DNA of 64,000 bases from Levilactobacillus andaensis (GCF_016861695.1 NZ_BOLP01000004.1:248001-312000); one strand, 5' to 3'; counted from the stretch's first letter, positions 1-8,660 are shown. Notes: generated by a model from the sequence alone, not told the origin. Translations and numbers: made by a program.

Positions 1-285
1 ATTGAGGCCAGCCGGCTTATCCACGATCAACCAGTCGCGATTTTCAAATAAGACGTTCAGTGGTCCATGACTGACAGCGACCGCATCATCCGCAGCCTCC
101 GCTGGCAACGTCACGGCCACCTGATCATTGACCTGCAGGGTGACTGCCGGGGTAACCACGGTGCCGTTGACCCGAATCGTGCCGTCCCGTTTGAGGTCGC
201 TAAAGACCCGGTGACTGACCCCCTGCGTGTTGAGAAATTTTTTAAGGCTTGTTACCGGCTGTGTTACCTGCCAGGTCAATTCCAT
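1..285 (-). CDS. RluA-family pseudouridine synthase, N-terminal part (runs off the window)
   Basis: Only the first 95 codons are present and the gene continues beyond base 1. It starts at ATG 285, preceded by an AAGGAG ribosome binding site. The visible protein begins MELTWQVTQPVTSLKKFL and carries an S4-like RNA-binding segment (FSDLKRDGTIRVNG), then NVLFENRDWLIVDKPAG, the typical entry to the RluA catalytic domain. The family isomerises specific uridines of 23S rRNA or tRNA to pseudouridine in the cytoplasm. The catalytic aspartate motif lies outside the window, so the exact member (RluD-like or other) cannot be decided. It is followed 24 bases away by the lipoyl-domain gene on the same strand, which may be co-transcribed with it. 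Confidence 0.85.
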   Translation of the reverse strand, partial: MELTWQVTQPVTSLKKFLNTQGVSHRVFSDLKRDGTIRVNGTVVTPAVTLQVNDQVAVTLPAEAADDAVAVSHGPLNVLFENRDWLIVDKPAGLN

Positions 286-309
286 ACCGTCTTGCTCCTT
301 TTCAACCAA

Positions 310-627
310 TTAGTCATCGACCAAATCAACCATCCAGTCGAGATCATCATTTCGATTATTCAGACGCTCCGGATGGGCAACGAGGTCGGTGTTCACGGCA
401 GCAATTCGGCCGGCAAACGGCGAACGCAACGTGAGTTCCTCTTTTTCGCCATGCACGATCACTAACGGTGTTCCCAATTTGACTTGACCACTGGTCTTTT
501 GCCACGTAATCTTGGTCACTGGTCCCACCAGTTCACGGCCATCATCCGCAAAACCAATCCGGACGACCCCTTCTGCGTTGGGCGTTAACCATAAGGCATC
601 CGCACTTGCTTCAATTCGATCAATCAT
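310..627 (-). CDS. GcvH-like lipoyl-domain protein
   Basis: A 105-residue protein related to glycine cleavage H protein. ATG 627 is preferred over the GTG at 636 because AGGGG lies 8 bases upstream of the ATG and overlaps the GTG. The region GEKEELTLRSPFAGRI aligns with the lipoylation hairpin of GcvH (ESVKA...APVSGE), placing a lysine (GEKEE) where the lipoyl-lysine is normally found. No gcvT, gcvP or lplA is nearby, so a role in glycine cleavage is doubtful. Stand-alone GcvH-like proteins of Firmicutes can act as lipoyl carriers. It lies immediately upstream of the RluA-type gene on the same strand. Confidence 0.75.
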   Translation of the reverse strand: MIDRIEASADALWLTPNAEGVVRIGFADDGRELVGPVTKITWQKTSGQVKLGTPLVIVHGEKEELTLRSPFAGRIAAVNTDLVAHPERLNNRNDDLDWMVDLVDD

Positions 628-857
628 GCTCGTCACCCCTATCGTCTATTTTGTTATCTGAATCCTTTCGCTGGTACATATGCTATAACGCCAGCACCAA
701 GTCCGCGACATTCCTTACCGTAATTGTTTTAGTGCCTTACAAACTACTAGGACCTGTCTCTACCCATCATTTTAACATAGGCCCTAAAATCGCGGGAGTC
801 ATTTCACCCTTTCCCCTAGCAAATCAGTATAATTAGTTGAATAAAGGGGGAGATTTT

Positions 858-1082
858 ATGATGACGGCAAACCTATTAACCGGGTCATTTATTCTAGTGT
901 CGGGGATCGCACTACTCATTTTTCTGTTCGTTAAATTAATTCCAAAAACCAAGCATGACACGGATACAACTGCACTCTTAACCGTTTTCGTCGTGGTCGC
1001 CGTGTTCCTAGTGGGCATGGGCGGTTGGGTCAGTCTGATGGGGTTAGGTCACTTCAGTGGCGCCATGGGGTGCTGGCTGTAA
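858..1082 (+). CDS. Small two-helix membrane protein, copy 1
   Basis: A 74-residue protein starting at ATG 858 after AAAGGGGGAG. It has two hydrophobic segments (about residues 7-27 and 42-62) joined by a charged loop KLIPKTKHDTDT. It is unmistakably paralogous to the next gene: the loop and the LLTVFV...GMGGW segment are shared, but this copy carries a longer C-terminal tail (GLGHFSGAMGCWL). A TATAAT lies at 828-833. No known family was recognised; it is most likely an inner-membrane peptide of unknown role. The downstream hairpin at 1098-1133 separates it from copy 2. Confidence 0.7.
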   Translation: MMTANLLTGSFILVSGIALLIFLFVKLIPKTKHDTDTTALLTVFVVVAVFLVGMGGWVSLMGLGHFSGAMGCWL

Positions 1083-1097
1083 TTGCACCCAACCCGC

Positions 1098-1133
1098 AAA
1101 AGCTTCACGGCCTAAATTGACCGTGGAGCTTTT
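1098..1133 (+). terminator. Rho-independent terminator
   Basis: AAAAGCT.CACGG stem, ten-base loop, CCGTG.AGCTTTT. It closes the transcript of small membrane protein copy 1. Confidence 0.75.
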
Positions 1134-1287
1134 AATTTCTCCACACAAATACCTGAACTCAGGACATACAGAAACTTTCCTGCATCTCACTAACCAGCAC
1201 GATTTCAACTTTTTTCTTAATAAACCATCACAGGTAAGTAAGTTCAATCAATTATCGGTATAATCTAAGGTGTAAGGGGAGATTATC

Positions 1288-1473
1288 ATGACACAAAATT
1301 TAACTACCGGGGTATTCATTTTGTTATCTGGACTGGCATTGCTCATTCTGCTGTTCGCCAAGCTTATTCCTAAGACCAAGCACGATACGGACACCAAGGC
1401 ACTATTGACGGTTTTCGTACTGGTCGGCGTGTTCTTGGTGGCAATGGGCGGCTGGATCACTTTGAAGGGTTAA
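1288..1473 (+). CDS. Small two-helix membrane protein, copy 2
   Basis: A 61-residue protein beginning MTQNLTTGVFILLSG, with AAGGGGAG upstream and a TATAAT at 1259-1264. It has two predicted membrane helices with the loop KLIPKTKHDTDTKALLTVFV, nearly identical to the gene at 858. Each copy has its own promoter-like box at about 30 bases from the start and its own terminator, so the pair looks like a tandem gene duplication with independent transcription units. Function unknown. Confidence 0.7.
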   Translation: MTQNLTTGVFILLSGLALLILLFAKLIPKTKHDTDTKALLTVFVLVGVFLVAMGGWITLKG

Positions 1474-1500
1474 CCACTTGATTACATTAGTTTAGGCCAT

Positions 1501-1537
1501 AAAAAAGCTCGACGACCGCGGCCGTCAAGCTTTTTTG
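1501..1537. terminator. Bidirectional terminator between convergent genes
   Basis: AAAAAAGCT.GACG.CCGCGG.CGTC.AGCTTTTTT forms a symmetric stem with A and T tracts. It serves the small membrane protein gene on the plus strand and the sugar transporter gene on the minus strand. Confidence 0.85.
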
Positions 1538-1548
1538 TTGACTCATGA

Positions 1549-2952
1549 TTAATGCTCACGCGATTCAGAAGTCTCGTAGACCTTCTTCGTTTGCGTGCCT
1601 TGTTGTTCGATTTCTTCCAGCGTCCGCCCCTTCGTTTCTGGAACGAATAAGCGAATGAAGGCAACCCCTAGCAGACAGATGATTCCAAAGATTGCGAACA
1701 CGGCGTCTTGAGACATCGACTGCGTCATGATTGGGAACAGCAAGCCCACGGCAAACGACCCGATCCAGTTGAAGGATGAGGCTAATCCTGAAGCCCGCCC
1801 CCGAACAGCTAATGGGAAGACTTCCCCAATCAGTACCCAGGTCAGCGGTGCCCACGTGAAGGAATAAAAGGCTACGTAGATTGATAAGAACAGGACAATC
1901 AACATTGGATTTTTGTTCAAGTTAACCACGTTTAGAATGGCTGGCAGGATGAAGGATAACCCCATGACCACACCACCCAACGTTAACAGCGTCCGCCGGT
2001 TAAATTTATCGGCAATCACCAAGAAGACCAGTGACCCAATGACTAAAATAATTCCTTGAATAATTGGCCACATCAGGGCTGAACTAGCTGCCCCACCGGT
2101 AGCTTGTTGCACGATCAGTGGAATGTAGTAAAAGATGGCGTTGGCGCCTTGGAACTGTTGGAACGCCGCCACACCAACCCCGGCGATGACTAAGTAACGA
2201 TACTTACTTGAGAACAAGGTTGCCCAAGTCGTATTCTGGGCGACAGTGGCTTCATCCGTAGCGGCCGTCTGAATATCGGCTAATTCATCGTCGATCTCAT
2301 CGGCTGGTCGAATAAAGCTCAACACCTGTTTGGCACCCGCCAAGTCCCCGTTTTTAACCAGGAACCGCGGCGATTCTGGCAACCGCAGGACACCGGCAAA
2401 TAAAATGATGGCTGGTACCGCTGCAGAGCCTAACATCAACCGCCAAGTGAAGAGTTCTGGCAGTCCCTTTAACAAATAGTCGACCACGTAGGAAATCAGC
2501 ATCCCGGACACAATCATCGTCTGGTTAATCCCGGTCAACCGGCCCCGTAATCGGGCTGGCGACATTTCCGACATGTAGGCCGGCACGAGCGCCGATGACG
2601 CCCCAACGGCCAGTCCCAAGAAGATGCGGACCGCAATCAGGTAGATCGACCCCTGATTAGGCGCTAAACCGGATAGTAAGGAGCCCAAGGCAAAGATCAA
2701 CGCTGAAATCAAAATCATCTTGCGGCGGCCCAGCTTATCGGACAACTGCCCGGAAATGGCTCCACCAAAGATGGCCCCGAACATCACGGCCGACGTAATC
2801 CAGCCGATCACCCCGGCGTTCGTTAACGCCCAATCGTGTTCCAGAAATGGCAGTGCCCCGGTCATGACCCCAATGTCATACCCGAACAGAATGCCACCAA
2901 AGGACCCAAAAAAGTAAATGAAACCGCTTGAAATTTTCTTCGTGCTTGTCAA
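1549..2952 (-). CDS. araE: Sugar:proton symporter of the MFS sugar-porter family (AraE/XylT-like)
   Basis: A 467-residue, 12-helix MFS permease. TTG 2952 is chosen as start because GGGAGG sits 7 bases upstream; an in-frame ATG at 2994 has no such site. Family signatures are present: GYDIGVMTGALPF in helix 1, DKLGRRKM between helices 2 and 3, PESPRFLV in the central loop, QQFQGANAIFYY in helix 7 and the terminal PETKGRTLEE. These identify the sugar-porter group that brings in pentoses or hexoses with protons. The surrounding ara genes, cre site and shared operator motif make L-arabinose the likely substrate; xylose is the main alternative. It is transcribed alone and converges on a strong terminator. 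Confidence 0.85.
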   Translation of the reverse strand: MTSTKKISSGFIYFFGSFGGILFGYDIGVMTGALPFLEHDWALTNAGVIGWITSAVMFGAIFGGAISGQLSDKLGRRKMILISALIFALGSLLSGLAPNQGSIYLIAVRIFLGLAVGASSALVPAYMSEMSPARLRGRLTGINQTMIVSGMLISYVVDYLLKGLPELFTWRLMLGSAAVPAIILFAGVLRLPESPRFLVKNGDLAGAKQVLSFIRPADEIDDELADIQTAATDEATVAQNTTWATLFSSKYRYLVIAGVGVAAFQQFQGANAIFYYIPLIVQQATGGAASSALMWPIIQGIILVIGSLVFLVIADKFNRRTLLTLGGVVMGLSFILPAILNVVNLNKNPMLIVLFLSIYVAFYSFTWAPLTWVLIGEVFPLAVRGRASGLASSFNWIGSFAVGLLFPIMTQSMSQDAVFAIFGIICLLGVAFIRLFVPETKGRTLEEIEQQGTQTKKVYETSESREH

Positions 2953-3106
2953 AATGTTCCCTCCCAATGTCTCTTGCTCTCTCTGTCGACACACGCCTAT
3001 CCCTGCCGAGTAAATAGGTGTGATAACTAACGCTCTCTCTTACCATGATTGTGATATCGGTAATTATAGCTTTCAAGTAAACCGTTTTCACAAACGTAAT
3101 AATGTT

Positions 3107-3160
3107 ATTTTAGACTATTTATACGGATAAATCAACCATTTATTGTTTCATTCGTATTAC
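3107..3160 (-). promoter_or_regulatory. Promoter and double operator of the sugar symporter gene
   Basis: On the minus strand a -35 TTGATT (3130-3135) and -10 TAAAAT (3107-3112) are 17 bases apart. Between and over them lies the near palindrome ATTTATACGGATAAAT (3117-3132). A weaker, related box centred on CG at 3153-3154 follows 29 bases away. The araB promoter has the same two-box layout with a 30-base spacing and even the shared spacer ATAAATCAAC. This is a candidate AraR operator; the assignment to AraR is inferred. Confidence 0.6.
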
Positions 3161-3195
3161 TTTTCTAAAACGTTTTCTTTGTTTTGATAATTATA

Positions 3196-3209
3196 TGTAA
3201 GCGTATTCT
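3196..3209. promoter_or_regulatory. cre site (CcpA), symporter upstream region
   Basis: TGTAAGCGTATTCT matches the consensus TGNAARCGNWWWCA at 13 of 14 positions. It lies upstream of the symporter promoter. A second weaker match, TGAAAACGGTTTAC, occurs on the minus strand around 3079-3092. Confidence 0.6.
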
Positions 3210-3225
3210 TTTATAAACGGTTAAT

Positions 3226-3272
3226 AAAAAGCACAACCTCCGTATCAGCATCTACGAAGATTGTGCTTTTTA
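3226..3272 (-). terminator. Terminator of the acetyltransferase gene
   Basis: AAAAAGCACAA.CT.CGTA stem, eight-base loop, TACG.AG.TTGTGCTTTTT. It is placed 9 bases downstream of the stop codon on the minus strand. Confidence 0.8.
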
Positions 3273-3280
3273 ACACAAAA

Positions 3281-3844
3281 CTACTTTAAATTCTTAATGA
3301 CGCGCGCTGGATTGCCACCTAAAACGACGTTATCACCAGAAGACTTGGTCACCACGGCCCCAGCGGCAACGATGACGTTATTCCCAATCGTCACACCCGG
3401 ACAAATGATGGCTCCGCCACCGACCCAGACGTCATCGCCTAGAGTGACCGGTTTGCCAATCCCCATGGCCCCATTTCGCCGCAGTTTGGGGTCAGCCGGA
3501 TGATTGACCGAATAGATCTGCACCTTGGGCCCTAGCAGACAATGCTTGCCAATTCGGATGGGCGCCACGTCCAGCATGACACAGTCGTAGTTGGCGAAAA
3601 AGTCCTCGCCAACGTAGATGTTGTACCCATAGTCACAACGGAAGGTCGCGTGGACTTCAACGTCCTCACCAGTCGCACCAAACATCTCCTTGATCAGCTT
3701 TTGACTCTGTTCGGGGTGCTTCTCCCCCAGCGCGTTAAAGGCTTCGACCTTGTCGCGGGCAACGCCCCGTTCGGCCACAAGCTCCTCATCGTAAACGTTG
3801 AAGAGTTCACCGGTAATCATCTTTTCCTTTTCACTTTTTACCAT
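3281..3844 (-). CDS. maa: Maltose/galactoside O-acetyltransferase
   Basis: A 187-residue hexapeptide-repeat acetyltransferase. The N-terminal Mac segment (KMITGELFNVYDEEL) is followed by left-handed beta-helix repeats from about residue 70. The motif VNHPADPKLRR carries the catalytic histidine seen in LacA/Maa, and NPARVI closes the domain. The family transfers an acetyl group from acetyl-CoA to the 6-hydroxyl of non-metabolised sugars in the cytoplasm. GGAG precedes ATG 3844. It stands alone between the symporter and araA. A truncated copy of the structured repeat family lies just upstream of its start. Confidence 0.85.
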   Translation of the reverse strand: MVKSEKEKMITGELFNVYDEELVAERGVARDKVEAFNALGEKHPEQSQKLIKEMFGATGEDVEVHATFRCDYGYNIYVGEDFFANYDCVMLDVAPIRIGKHCLLGPKVQIYSVNHPADPKLRRNGAMGIGKPVTLGDDVWVGGGAIICPGVTIGNNVIVAAGAVVTKSSGDNVVLGGNPARVIKNLK

Positions 3845-3900
3845 AATTAATCACTCCATTTCTTGATTGTTTTGTGTACTTGCTGAAATTTGACCGAACT

Positions 3901-3996
3901 ACGGCTACTAGAGATTTCGCCTATTGTGGAGACAATTCAGGTCAGAGAAACACGCTTGCTTGACGGCTGGCTACATCACTGCCCTTTTCTGGCTCT
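3901..3996 (+). repeat. Truncated copy of the structured intergenic repeat (copy G)
   Basis: The left end ACGGCTACTAGAGATTTCGCC and TTGTGGAGAC match the 5-prime arm of the full elements, and ACGGCTGGCTACATCACTGCC matches the 3-prime arm. The internal hairpins are lost, so this is a deletion derivative. Its 5-prime end faces the start of the acetyltransferase gene 57 bases away. The rest of the 3845-4390 gap holds copy E, the araA terminator and no gene. Confidence 0.6.
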
Positions 3997-4121
3997 GATT
4001 GTTCTTACATTCTCACCCAAATAACGGCTGAAAACTTTATGGCCTCGGCAACTTTAGTTCAGCTGATAACGAATTTACGCTCTTCCTCCCAGTTGACAAA
4101 AAACCACTGTGTAAGCCGAGA

Positions 4122-4266
4122 GGTCGCCAGATATGGGCTCAGGCGCGTCGTTCTGCTTAGTTGACGGCGGGTTTCCGTCGGCTTAGCAGAAGACCAACCT
4201 TGTAGACTCGCGGTTTTCGAGGCTTCAAGTTGCGTCCGCACCGTTCCAGCCCATATCTGGCGGCCG
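4122..4266 (-). repeat. Structured intergenic repeat, copy E
   Basis: The ends form a perfect 14-bp helix: GCCAGATATGGGCT pairs with AGCCCATATCTGGC. Inside are a hairpin closed by TTCTGCT/AGCAGAA (about 4149-4194) and one closed by CAAC.TTG/CAAGTTG (about 4195-4232). The latter resembles the equivalent hairpin of copy A (CTTGgAGAC...GGCTTCAAG). It is read here in the minus sense, so it follows araA and its terminator in the direction of araA transcription. Confidence 0.75.
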
Positions 4267-4339
4267 GTAAGGCGCAGGAAACACTAGGTTGCCCAATATA
4301 TTAGCCTAATCTTAACTAGTATTTAGATACTTTCTGTCT

Positions 4340-4375
4340 AAAAAGTGGCCGCCCGCCAACTGGCGAACGGCCACT
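4340..4375 (-). terminator. araA terminator
   Basis: On the minus strand, AGTGGCCG...GCC/GGC...CGGCCACT is followed by TTTTTA. It lies 16 bases after the araA stop. Confidence 0.85.
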
Positions 4376-4390
4376 CCATTTAAATCAAGC

Positions 4391-5815
4391 TTACTTGATG
4401 AAAGCCTTCGTCATACCAACCATGGTAGCGTAGTCTTCCATTTGTTCTTCGGTCAGGGAGAAGGAAAGCATGGTGTGGTGACCACCACCGGCCTTCATCC
4501 ATTCCAAGGCGCCGGTCTTCAAACCAACCTTTGGCGTCCAGAGTTGCTTAGCAACTGGCAACTTAGGCGTTTCAGCTTCTGGCTTGTTAGCGTCTACGGC
4601 ATAGCTGATCATCTTGAAGCCGTCACGGAAGTCCGCAACAGTGACGTCAATGGCGTCACCTTCGGAACCAGTGAAGACCAGACGTGCAGGATCAGCCTTA
4701 CCACCAATGTCCAATGGGTGAACTTCAACCCGTGGCTTGTCGGAAGCGATTGAAGGGTCGACTTCCAGCATGTGGGAACCGAGGATGGCTTCATGGCCCT
4801 TCCGTAGATCCAACGTGTAGTCTTCCATGAAGGCAGTCCGGTCGTTGTGAGACATGATCTTCATGACACGGCCCAAGGCAGCGGTCTTCCAGTCACCTTC
4901 GGCACCGAAACCATAACCGTCACGAATCAATAATTGTGCGGCTAAACCAGGGAGTTGTTCCATCCCCCAAAGGTCTTCGAAGTTCGTGGTGAAGGCCGTG
5001 TAACCGCCCTTTTCCAAGAAACTCTTGATCCCAAGGTATTGCTTCAATTGAACACGAACAGAGTGCTTGTACTTATCAGCATCGTTGTCGCCTTGAACCA
5101 TTTCGTAACGGGATTCGAGGTCAGCGTATTCCTTGTCGATGTCAGCGTCAGCAACCTTGCTGATTTCCTCAACCAAGTCACCAATACCGTAGTAGTCAAC
5201 GGTCCAGCCCATCTTAATCTGAGCTTCAACCTTGTCACCTTCAGTAACGGCAACGTTCCGCATGGTATCGCCAAAGCGGGCAACCTTAACCTTGAAGCTT
5301 TCGTTGTAAGCAACAGCAACGTCTTCCCAACGTGCGATTTGTTCCTGCACGTCTTCGTCGCCCCAGTAGCCGTAAACGATCTTGTTGTTCTTTTGCAGAC
5401 GCGCGTTGATGTAAGCATATTCGCGGTCACCATGAGCACTTTGGTTCAGGTTCATGTAGTCAAAGTCGATGTCGGCGTAAGGAATGTTGTTTAGGTATTG
5501 GGTAGCCAAGTGAAGTAATGGCTTCTGCAATAATTCAGTCCCGCGGATCCAGTTCTTAGCTGGGGAGAACGTGTGCATCCAAGTGATCACACCGGCAACC
5601 TTGTCGTTGTAGTTAACTTCCTTCATGAAGTTAGTGATACTTTCAGCGGTCGTCATAACATCCTTGAAGACCACCTTGTAAGGTAACTTGCCGCTAGCGT
5701 TCAACTTGTCAGCGATGTCTTGGGCATCCTTGGCAACGGACTTCAATTGTTCTTCACCATAAAGATGTTGAGAACCGGTAACAAACCAAAATTCGTAATC
5801 TGGTACTGATAACAT
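4391..5815 (-). CDS. araA: L-arabinose isomerase (EC 5.3.1.4)
   Basis: A 474-residue protein of typical length. It converts L-arabinose to L-ribulose in the cytoplasm, the first step of the AraA-AraB-AraD route. Metal and catalytic motifs are in place: [15 protein letters not shown] and [17 protein letters not shown] carry the two conserved glutamates, [14 protein letters not shown] the first histidine and [10 protein letters not shown] the last one. AAAGGAG precedes ATG 5815. It is the last gene of the minus-strand series araB-araD-araA but is set apart from araD by 375 bases holding structured repeat D and an operator-like box, so it may have its own promoter as well as readthrough. Confidence 0.97.
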   Translation of the reverse strand: MLSVPDYEFWFVTGSQHLYGEEQLKSVAKDAQDIADKLNASGKLPYKVVFKDVMTTAESITNFMKEVNYNDKVAGVITWMHTFSPAKNWIRGTELLQKPLLHLATQYLNNIPYADIDFDYMNLNQSAHGDREYAYINARLQKNNKIVYGYWGDEDVQEQIARWEDVAVAYNESFKVKVARFGDTMRNVAVTEGDKVEAQIKMGWTVDYYGIGDLVEEISKVADADIDKEYADLESRYEMVQGDNDADKYKHSVRVQLKQYLGIKSFLEKGGYTAFTTNFEDLWGMEQLPGLAAQLLIRDGYGFGAEGDWKTAALGRVMKIMSHNDRTAFMEDYTLDLRKGHEAILGSHMLEVDPSIASDKPRVEVHPLDIGGKADPARLVFTGSEGDAIDVTVADFRDGFKMISYAVDANKPEAETPKLPVAKQLWTPKVGLKTGALEWMKAGGGHHTMLSFSLTEEQMEDYATMVGMTKAFIK

Positions 5816-5846
5816 AAAATGACACTCCTTTGATATATTTTTTATT

Positions 5847-5862
5847 AGTTATTCGCAATAAT
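5847..5862. promoter_or_regulatory. Operator-like box upstream of araA
   Basis: AGTTATTCGCAATAAT matches 11 of 16 positions of the symporter-promoter palindrome ATTTATACGGATAAAT. It lies 32 bases upstream of the araA start. The AT-rich 5865-5999 stretch above it holds no gene and no clear promoter that I could fix. Confidence 0.45.
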
Positions 5863-5999
5863 TTAAGTAGCCAGCCTGTGCTTTATATAAATACTGATTT
5901 ATATAGGCGTCATAGGCATGAACTTTGAAACGGCCACCCCACTACCTGACACGCTACCACGTCCAATTCACGCCGAACGCGAAGTAACGTTTCGGGTAG

Positions 6000-6179
6000 C
6001 CGGAGCTAACTAGAGATGGATGCCAGTGTCGGTGCTGTTTGACCGGTGATTTTCCGGTCTTACAGCACGGGACGTCGGCAAGACTCACGAACTTTGTGAG
6101 ACTTACCGGCGAGGCCGAAGACCGCTCTTAGGCTTCGGCCGTGCCCCACAGGCAGGAATCTCTAGTTAGCGCAGGCGGC
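6000..6179 (-). repeat. Structured intergenic repeat, copy D
   Basis: The ends form a perfect 13-bp helix (GCTAACTAGAGAT with ATCTCTAGTTAGC), then GCCaGTG with CACaGGC. Three internal hairpins follow: GTGCTGT/ACAGCAC (about 6032-6068), GTCGG.AAG.CTCAC/GTGAG.CTT.CCGGC (about 6074-6111) and GGCCGAAG/CTTCGGCC (about 6113-6140). The last has the shared apical sequence CCGCTCTTAGG. It starts 12 bases after the araD stop and is read in the same direction as araD, so it would form the 3-prime end or intercistronic part of the araBD transcript. Confidence 0.8.
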
Positions 6180-6190
6180 AAAACCAAACC

Positions 6191-6922
6191 CTACTCGCGA
6201 GCAGCGTGGTCCTTGGACTTGGCGTTGTTTTGGCCGTAGTAGGCGTTGGCACCATGCTTGCGGAGGTAGTGCTTGTCCAGCAAGTATTGTGGCAACTCAC
6301 GGTTAGCCCGCGTCAACTGTAAGGTGTGGTAGTCTTCTTCGGCAACCACTTCAAGAACCTTAGCGTTGTAAACGGCTTTGTCAGGAGTTGGGCCCCATGA
6401 GAAGGGACCATGTTGGCTAACTAAGGCAGCGGGAACGGCTTCGTAGTCGATGCCGCGTTCGTTAAAGGTCTTCACGATAGTCTTACCCGTGTTGCCTTCG
6501 TAGTCTTCTTCGATTTCTTCCTTAGTCAAGGCGTCGGCAGCAGGCACGTCACCATAGAAGGTATCGGCATGCGTCGTGTTCATGGCTGGGATATCCATCT
6601 TAGCTGCGGCAAATGAAACGGCCCAAGGTGAGTGGGTGTGAACGATCCCACCAATATTTGGAAAATGGTTGTACAGGTACGTGTGGGTTGGTGTGTCACT
6701 TGAGGGGTTTAATTTTCCTTCAACGACCTTACCATCCTTCAGGTTCACAACGACCATATCTTCTGGCTTCAGTTCGTCGTAAGGAACACCAGAAGGCTTG
6801 ATAACGTACAAGCCCTTTTCACGGTCAACACCGGAGACGTTTCCCCAGGTGAATGAGACCAAGCCAAGCTTTGGTAAGCGCATGTTGGCTTCATAAACTT
6901 CTTGTTTTAAATCTTCAAGCAT
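6191..6922 (-). CDS. araD: L-ribulose-5-phosphate 4-epimerase (EC 5.1.3.4)
   Basis: A 243-residue class II aldolase-type epimerase. It converts L-ribulose 5-phosphate to D-xylulose 5-phosphate, which feeds the phosphoketolase route. Zinc ligands are visible in GIVHTHSPWAV (two histidines) and ALVSQHGPFSWG (third histidine). The catalytic aspartate is in NTTHADTFYGD. AAAGGAG lies 8 bases before ATG 6922. The gap to araB is only 23 bases, which indicates one transcript. Confidence 0.96.
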   Translation of the reverse strand: MLEDLKQEVYEANMRLPKLGLVSFTWGNVSGVDREKGLYVIKPSGVPYDELKPEDMVVVNLKDGKVVEGKLNPSSDTPTHTYLYNHFPNIGGIVHTHSPWAVSFAAAKMDIPAMNTTHADTFYGDVPAADALTKEEIEEDYEGNTGKTIVKTFNERGIDYEAVPAALVSQHGPFSWGPTPDKAVYNAKVLEVVAEEDYHTLQLTRANRELPQYLLDKHYLRKHGANAYYGQNNAKSKDHAARE

Positions 6923-6945
6923 GCTATTTCTCCTTTAAGTCTTAA

Positions 6946-8550
6946 TTAATCGTCCAGCAGGTCAATGGCCTTGCCTTCAACTGGTAAGGCAGCCTTGTAA
7001 CCGGCGATGAACTCGTTAGAGCCCTTAACACCAGCTGGGTCAGGGTCGACCGTCGTGCTGTCTGGGTTGGCGAAGACCTTGTTGTCCAAGAAGTCTTCCA
7101 GCGTTTCATTGGCATCCTTGTCAGCGACGTAGAAACCAAGAACCGCCATCCCCCATGGACCACCTTCGCCGGCATTGCTGGTCACGGTGATTGGGGTGTT
7201 CAACGAGTCCGCTAAGACCTGTTGACCAACCTTAGGCGTCCGGAACAGGCCACCCTGGGCAATCAAGGAATCCAAGTGAATGTGTTCCTCGTTAGCCAAG
7301 ATATCCATACCGATCTTCAGTGGGGCAAAAGCTGCGTACAGCTGTGTCTTCACGAAGTTGGCTAAGGTAAAGTTACTATTTGGCGTCCGGACGAATAGTG
7401 GCCGACCAGCCGTCATCTTGGTGATGTTTTCACCAGAGAGGTAACTGTAGTTCAACAGGCCCCCGGCGTTGGCATCACCCTCGGTTGACTTGTTGAAGAG
7501 GGCCCCATACAATTCATCGGGCTTCAGGTCAACACCAATCGTTTGGGCAAATTCCTTAAATAGGTTGACCCAAGCGTTGATGTCGGATGAACAGTTGTTG
7601 GTATGGACCATGGCAACTGGTAACCCAGTTGGGGTCGTAACCAAATCGATGTCGCGGTGAACGGCCTTCATTGGTTGGTCCAAGACCACCATGGAGAAGG
7701 CTGACGTCCCGGCTGAAATGTTCCCGGTCCGTTCGCGAACGGCGTTGGTCCCAACCATCCCGGTTCCAGCGTCTCCTTCAGGCGGTGCCATCACGCTGCC
7801 GGCTTCCAAGTTCCCCTTTGGATCGAGTAACTTCGCCCCGTCAGTGGTCAGGCTACCAGCTGGTTGACCAGCAAGGAGTACCTTTGGCAGGATGTCCTTG
7901 ATGTCCCAGTGATATTGCCGAACAGACTTCACGTCTCTAAATTTCGCTAATAATTTTTCGTTATAATCTTTGGTATCGCTGTCGATTGGGAACATCCCGG
8001 AAGCATCCCCAATACCCAGAACCCGTTCGCCGGATAACTTCCAGTGCACGTAGCCGGCCAATGTCGTGAAGAACGTAACGTCCTTGACGTGGTCCTCTTG
8101 GTTCAGGATAGCTTGATAGAGATGCGCAATGCTCCACCGTTGCGGAATGTTGAAGTCAAATAACTTCGTCAACTCATCGGCGGCTTGTTCCGTGATGTTA
8201 TTCCGCCAAGTCCGGAAAGGAACCAGCAATTGGTCCTTGGCATCGAAGGCCATGTACCCATGCATCATGGCACTGACGCCGATTGACCCGACTTTGGTCA
8301 ACGGCACACCATATTTATCTTGAACTTCCGCAGCCATCGCTTGGTAACTAGCTTGAATCCCGGTCCAAACGTTCTCCAAGGAGTACGTCCAAACACCGTT
8401 CTTCAATTCGTTTTCCCAAACATAACTGCCGGAAGCAATCGTTTTAAAGTCAGGAGTGACTAAAACGGCTTTGATCCGCGTTGATCCAAGTTCGATCCCC
8501 AGCGAGATGTTACCGCTTTCAACATCCTGAATAGTCTTATCCGCATTCAT
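6946..8550 (-). CDS. araB: L-ribulokinase, FGGY family (EC 2.7.1.16)
   Basis: A 534-residue sugar kinase that phosphorylates L-ribulose with ATP. ATG 8550 is chosen because GGAGG sits 8 bases upstream; the in-frame ATG at 8565 overlaps that site. The N-terminal phosphate loop is [14 protein letters not shown]. Ribulokinase-like features [15 protein letters not shown] and FRTWRNN follow. The C-terminal half has the second ATP-site elements GTSAFSMVV and [15 protein letters not shown]. It is the first gene of the araB-araD unit and has a strong operator-covered promoter. Confidence 0.95.
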   Translation of the reverse strand: MNADKTIQDVESGNISLGIELGSTRIKAVLVTPDFKTIASGSYVWENELKNGVWTYSLENVWTGIQASYQAMAAEVQDKYGVPLTKVGSIGVSAMMHGYMAFDAKDQLLVPFRTWRNNITEQAADELTKLFDFNIPQRWSIAHLYQAILNQEDHVKDVTFFTTLAGYVHWKLSGERVLGIGDASGMFPIDSDTKDYNEKLLAKFRDVKSVRQYHWDIKDILPKVLLAGQPAGSLTTDGAKLLDPKGNLEAGSVMAPPEGDAGTGMVGTNAVRERTGNISAGTSAFSMVVLDQPMKAVHRDIDLVTTPTGLPVAMVHTNNCSSDINAWVNLFKEFAQTIGVDLKPDELYGALFNKSTEGDANAGGLLNYSYLSGENITKMTAGRPLFVRTPNSNFTLANFVKTQLYAAFAPLKIGMDILANEEHIHLDSLIAQGGLFRTPKVGQQVLADSLNTPITVTSNAGEGGPWGMAVLGFYVADKDANETLEDFLDNKVFANPDSTTVDPDPAGVKGSNEFIAGYKAALPVEGKAIDLLDD

Positions 8551-8606
8551 GCGATAAACCTCCATAGCTCTGTCGGCTAATAAATTCTACTACTCAACGT
8601 CTTAAG

Positions 8607-8660
8607 TGTATAATTTTTATTCGCATAAATCAACAATAAATTATATTTATACGTATTATT
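8607..8660 (-). promoter_or_regulatory. araB promoter with two AraR-like operator boxes
   Basis: On the minus strand -35 TTGTTG (8631-8636) and -10 TATACA (8607-8612) have an 18-base spacer. That spacer is almost wholly filled by the near palindrome TTTTATTCGCATAAAT (8615-8630). A second box, ATTTATACGTATTATT (8645-8660), is centred exactly 30 bases upstream, about three helical turns. The arrangement is typical of a repressor that binds two sites cooperatively. Binding by AraR is inferred, not shown. The 8661-8887 stretch further up holds no recognisable gene. Confidence 0.65.

Noticed and set aside
4955-5494. Open frame of 179 codons opposite araA
   Set aside because: Antisense shadow of araA with no start signal; the araA frame carries all conserved motifs.
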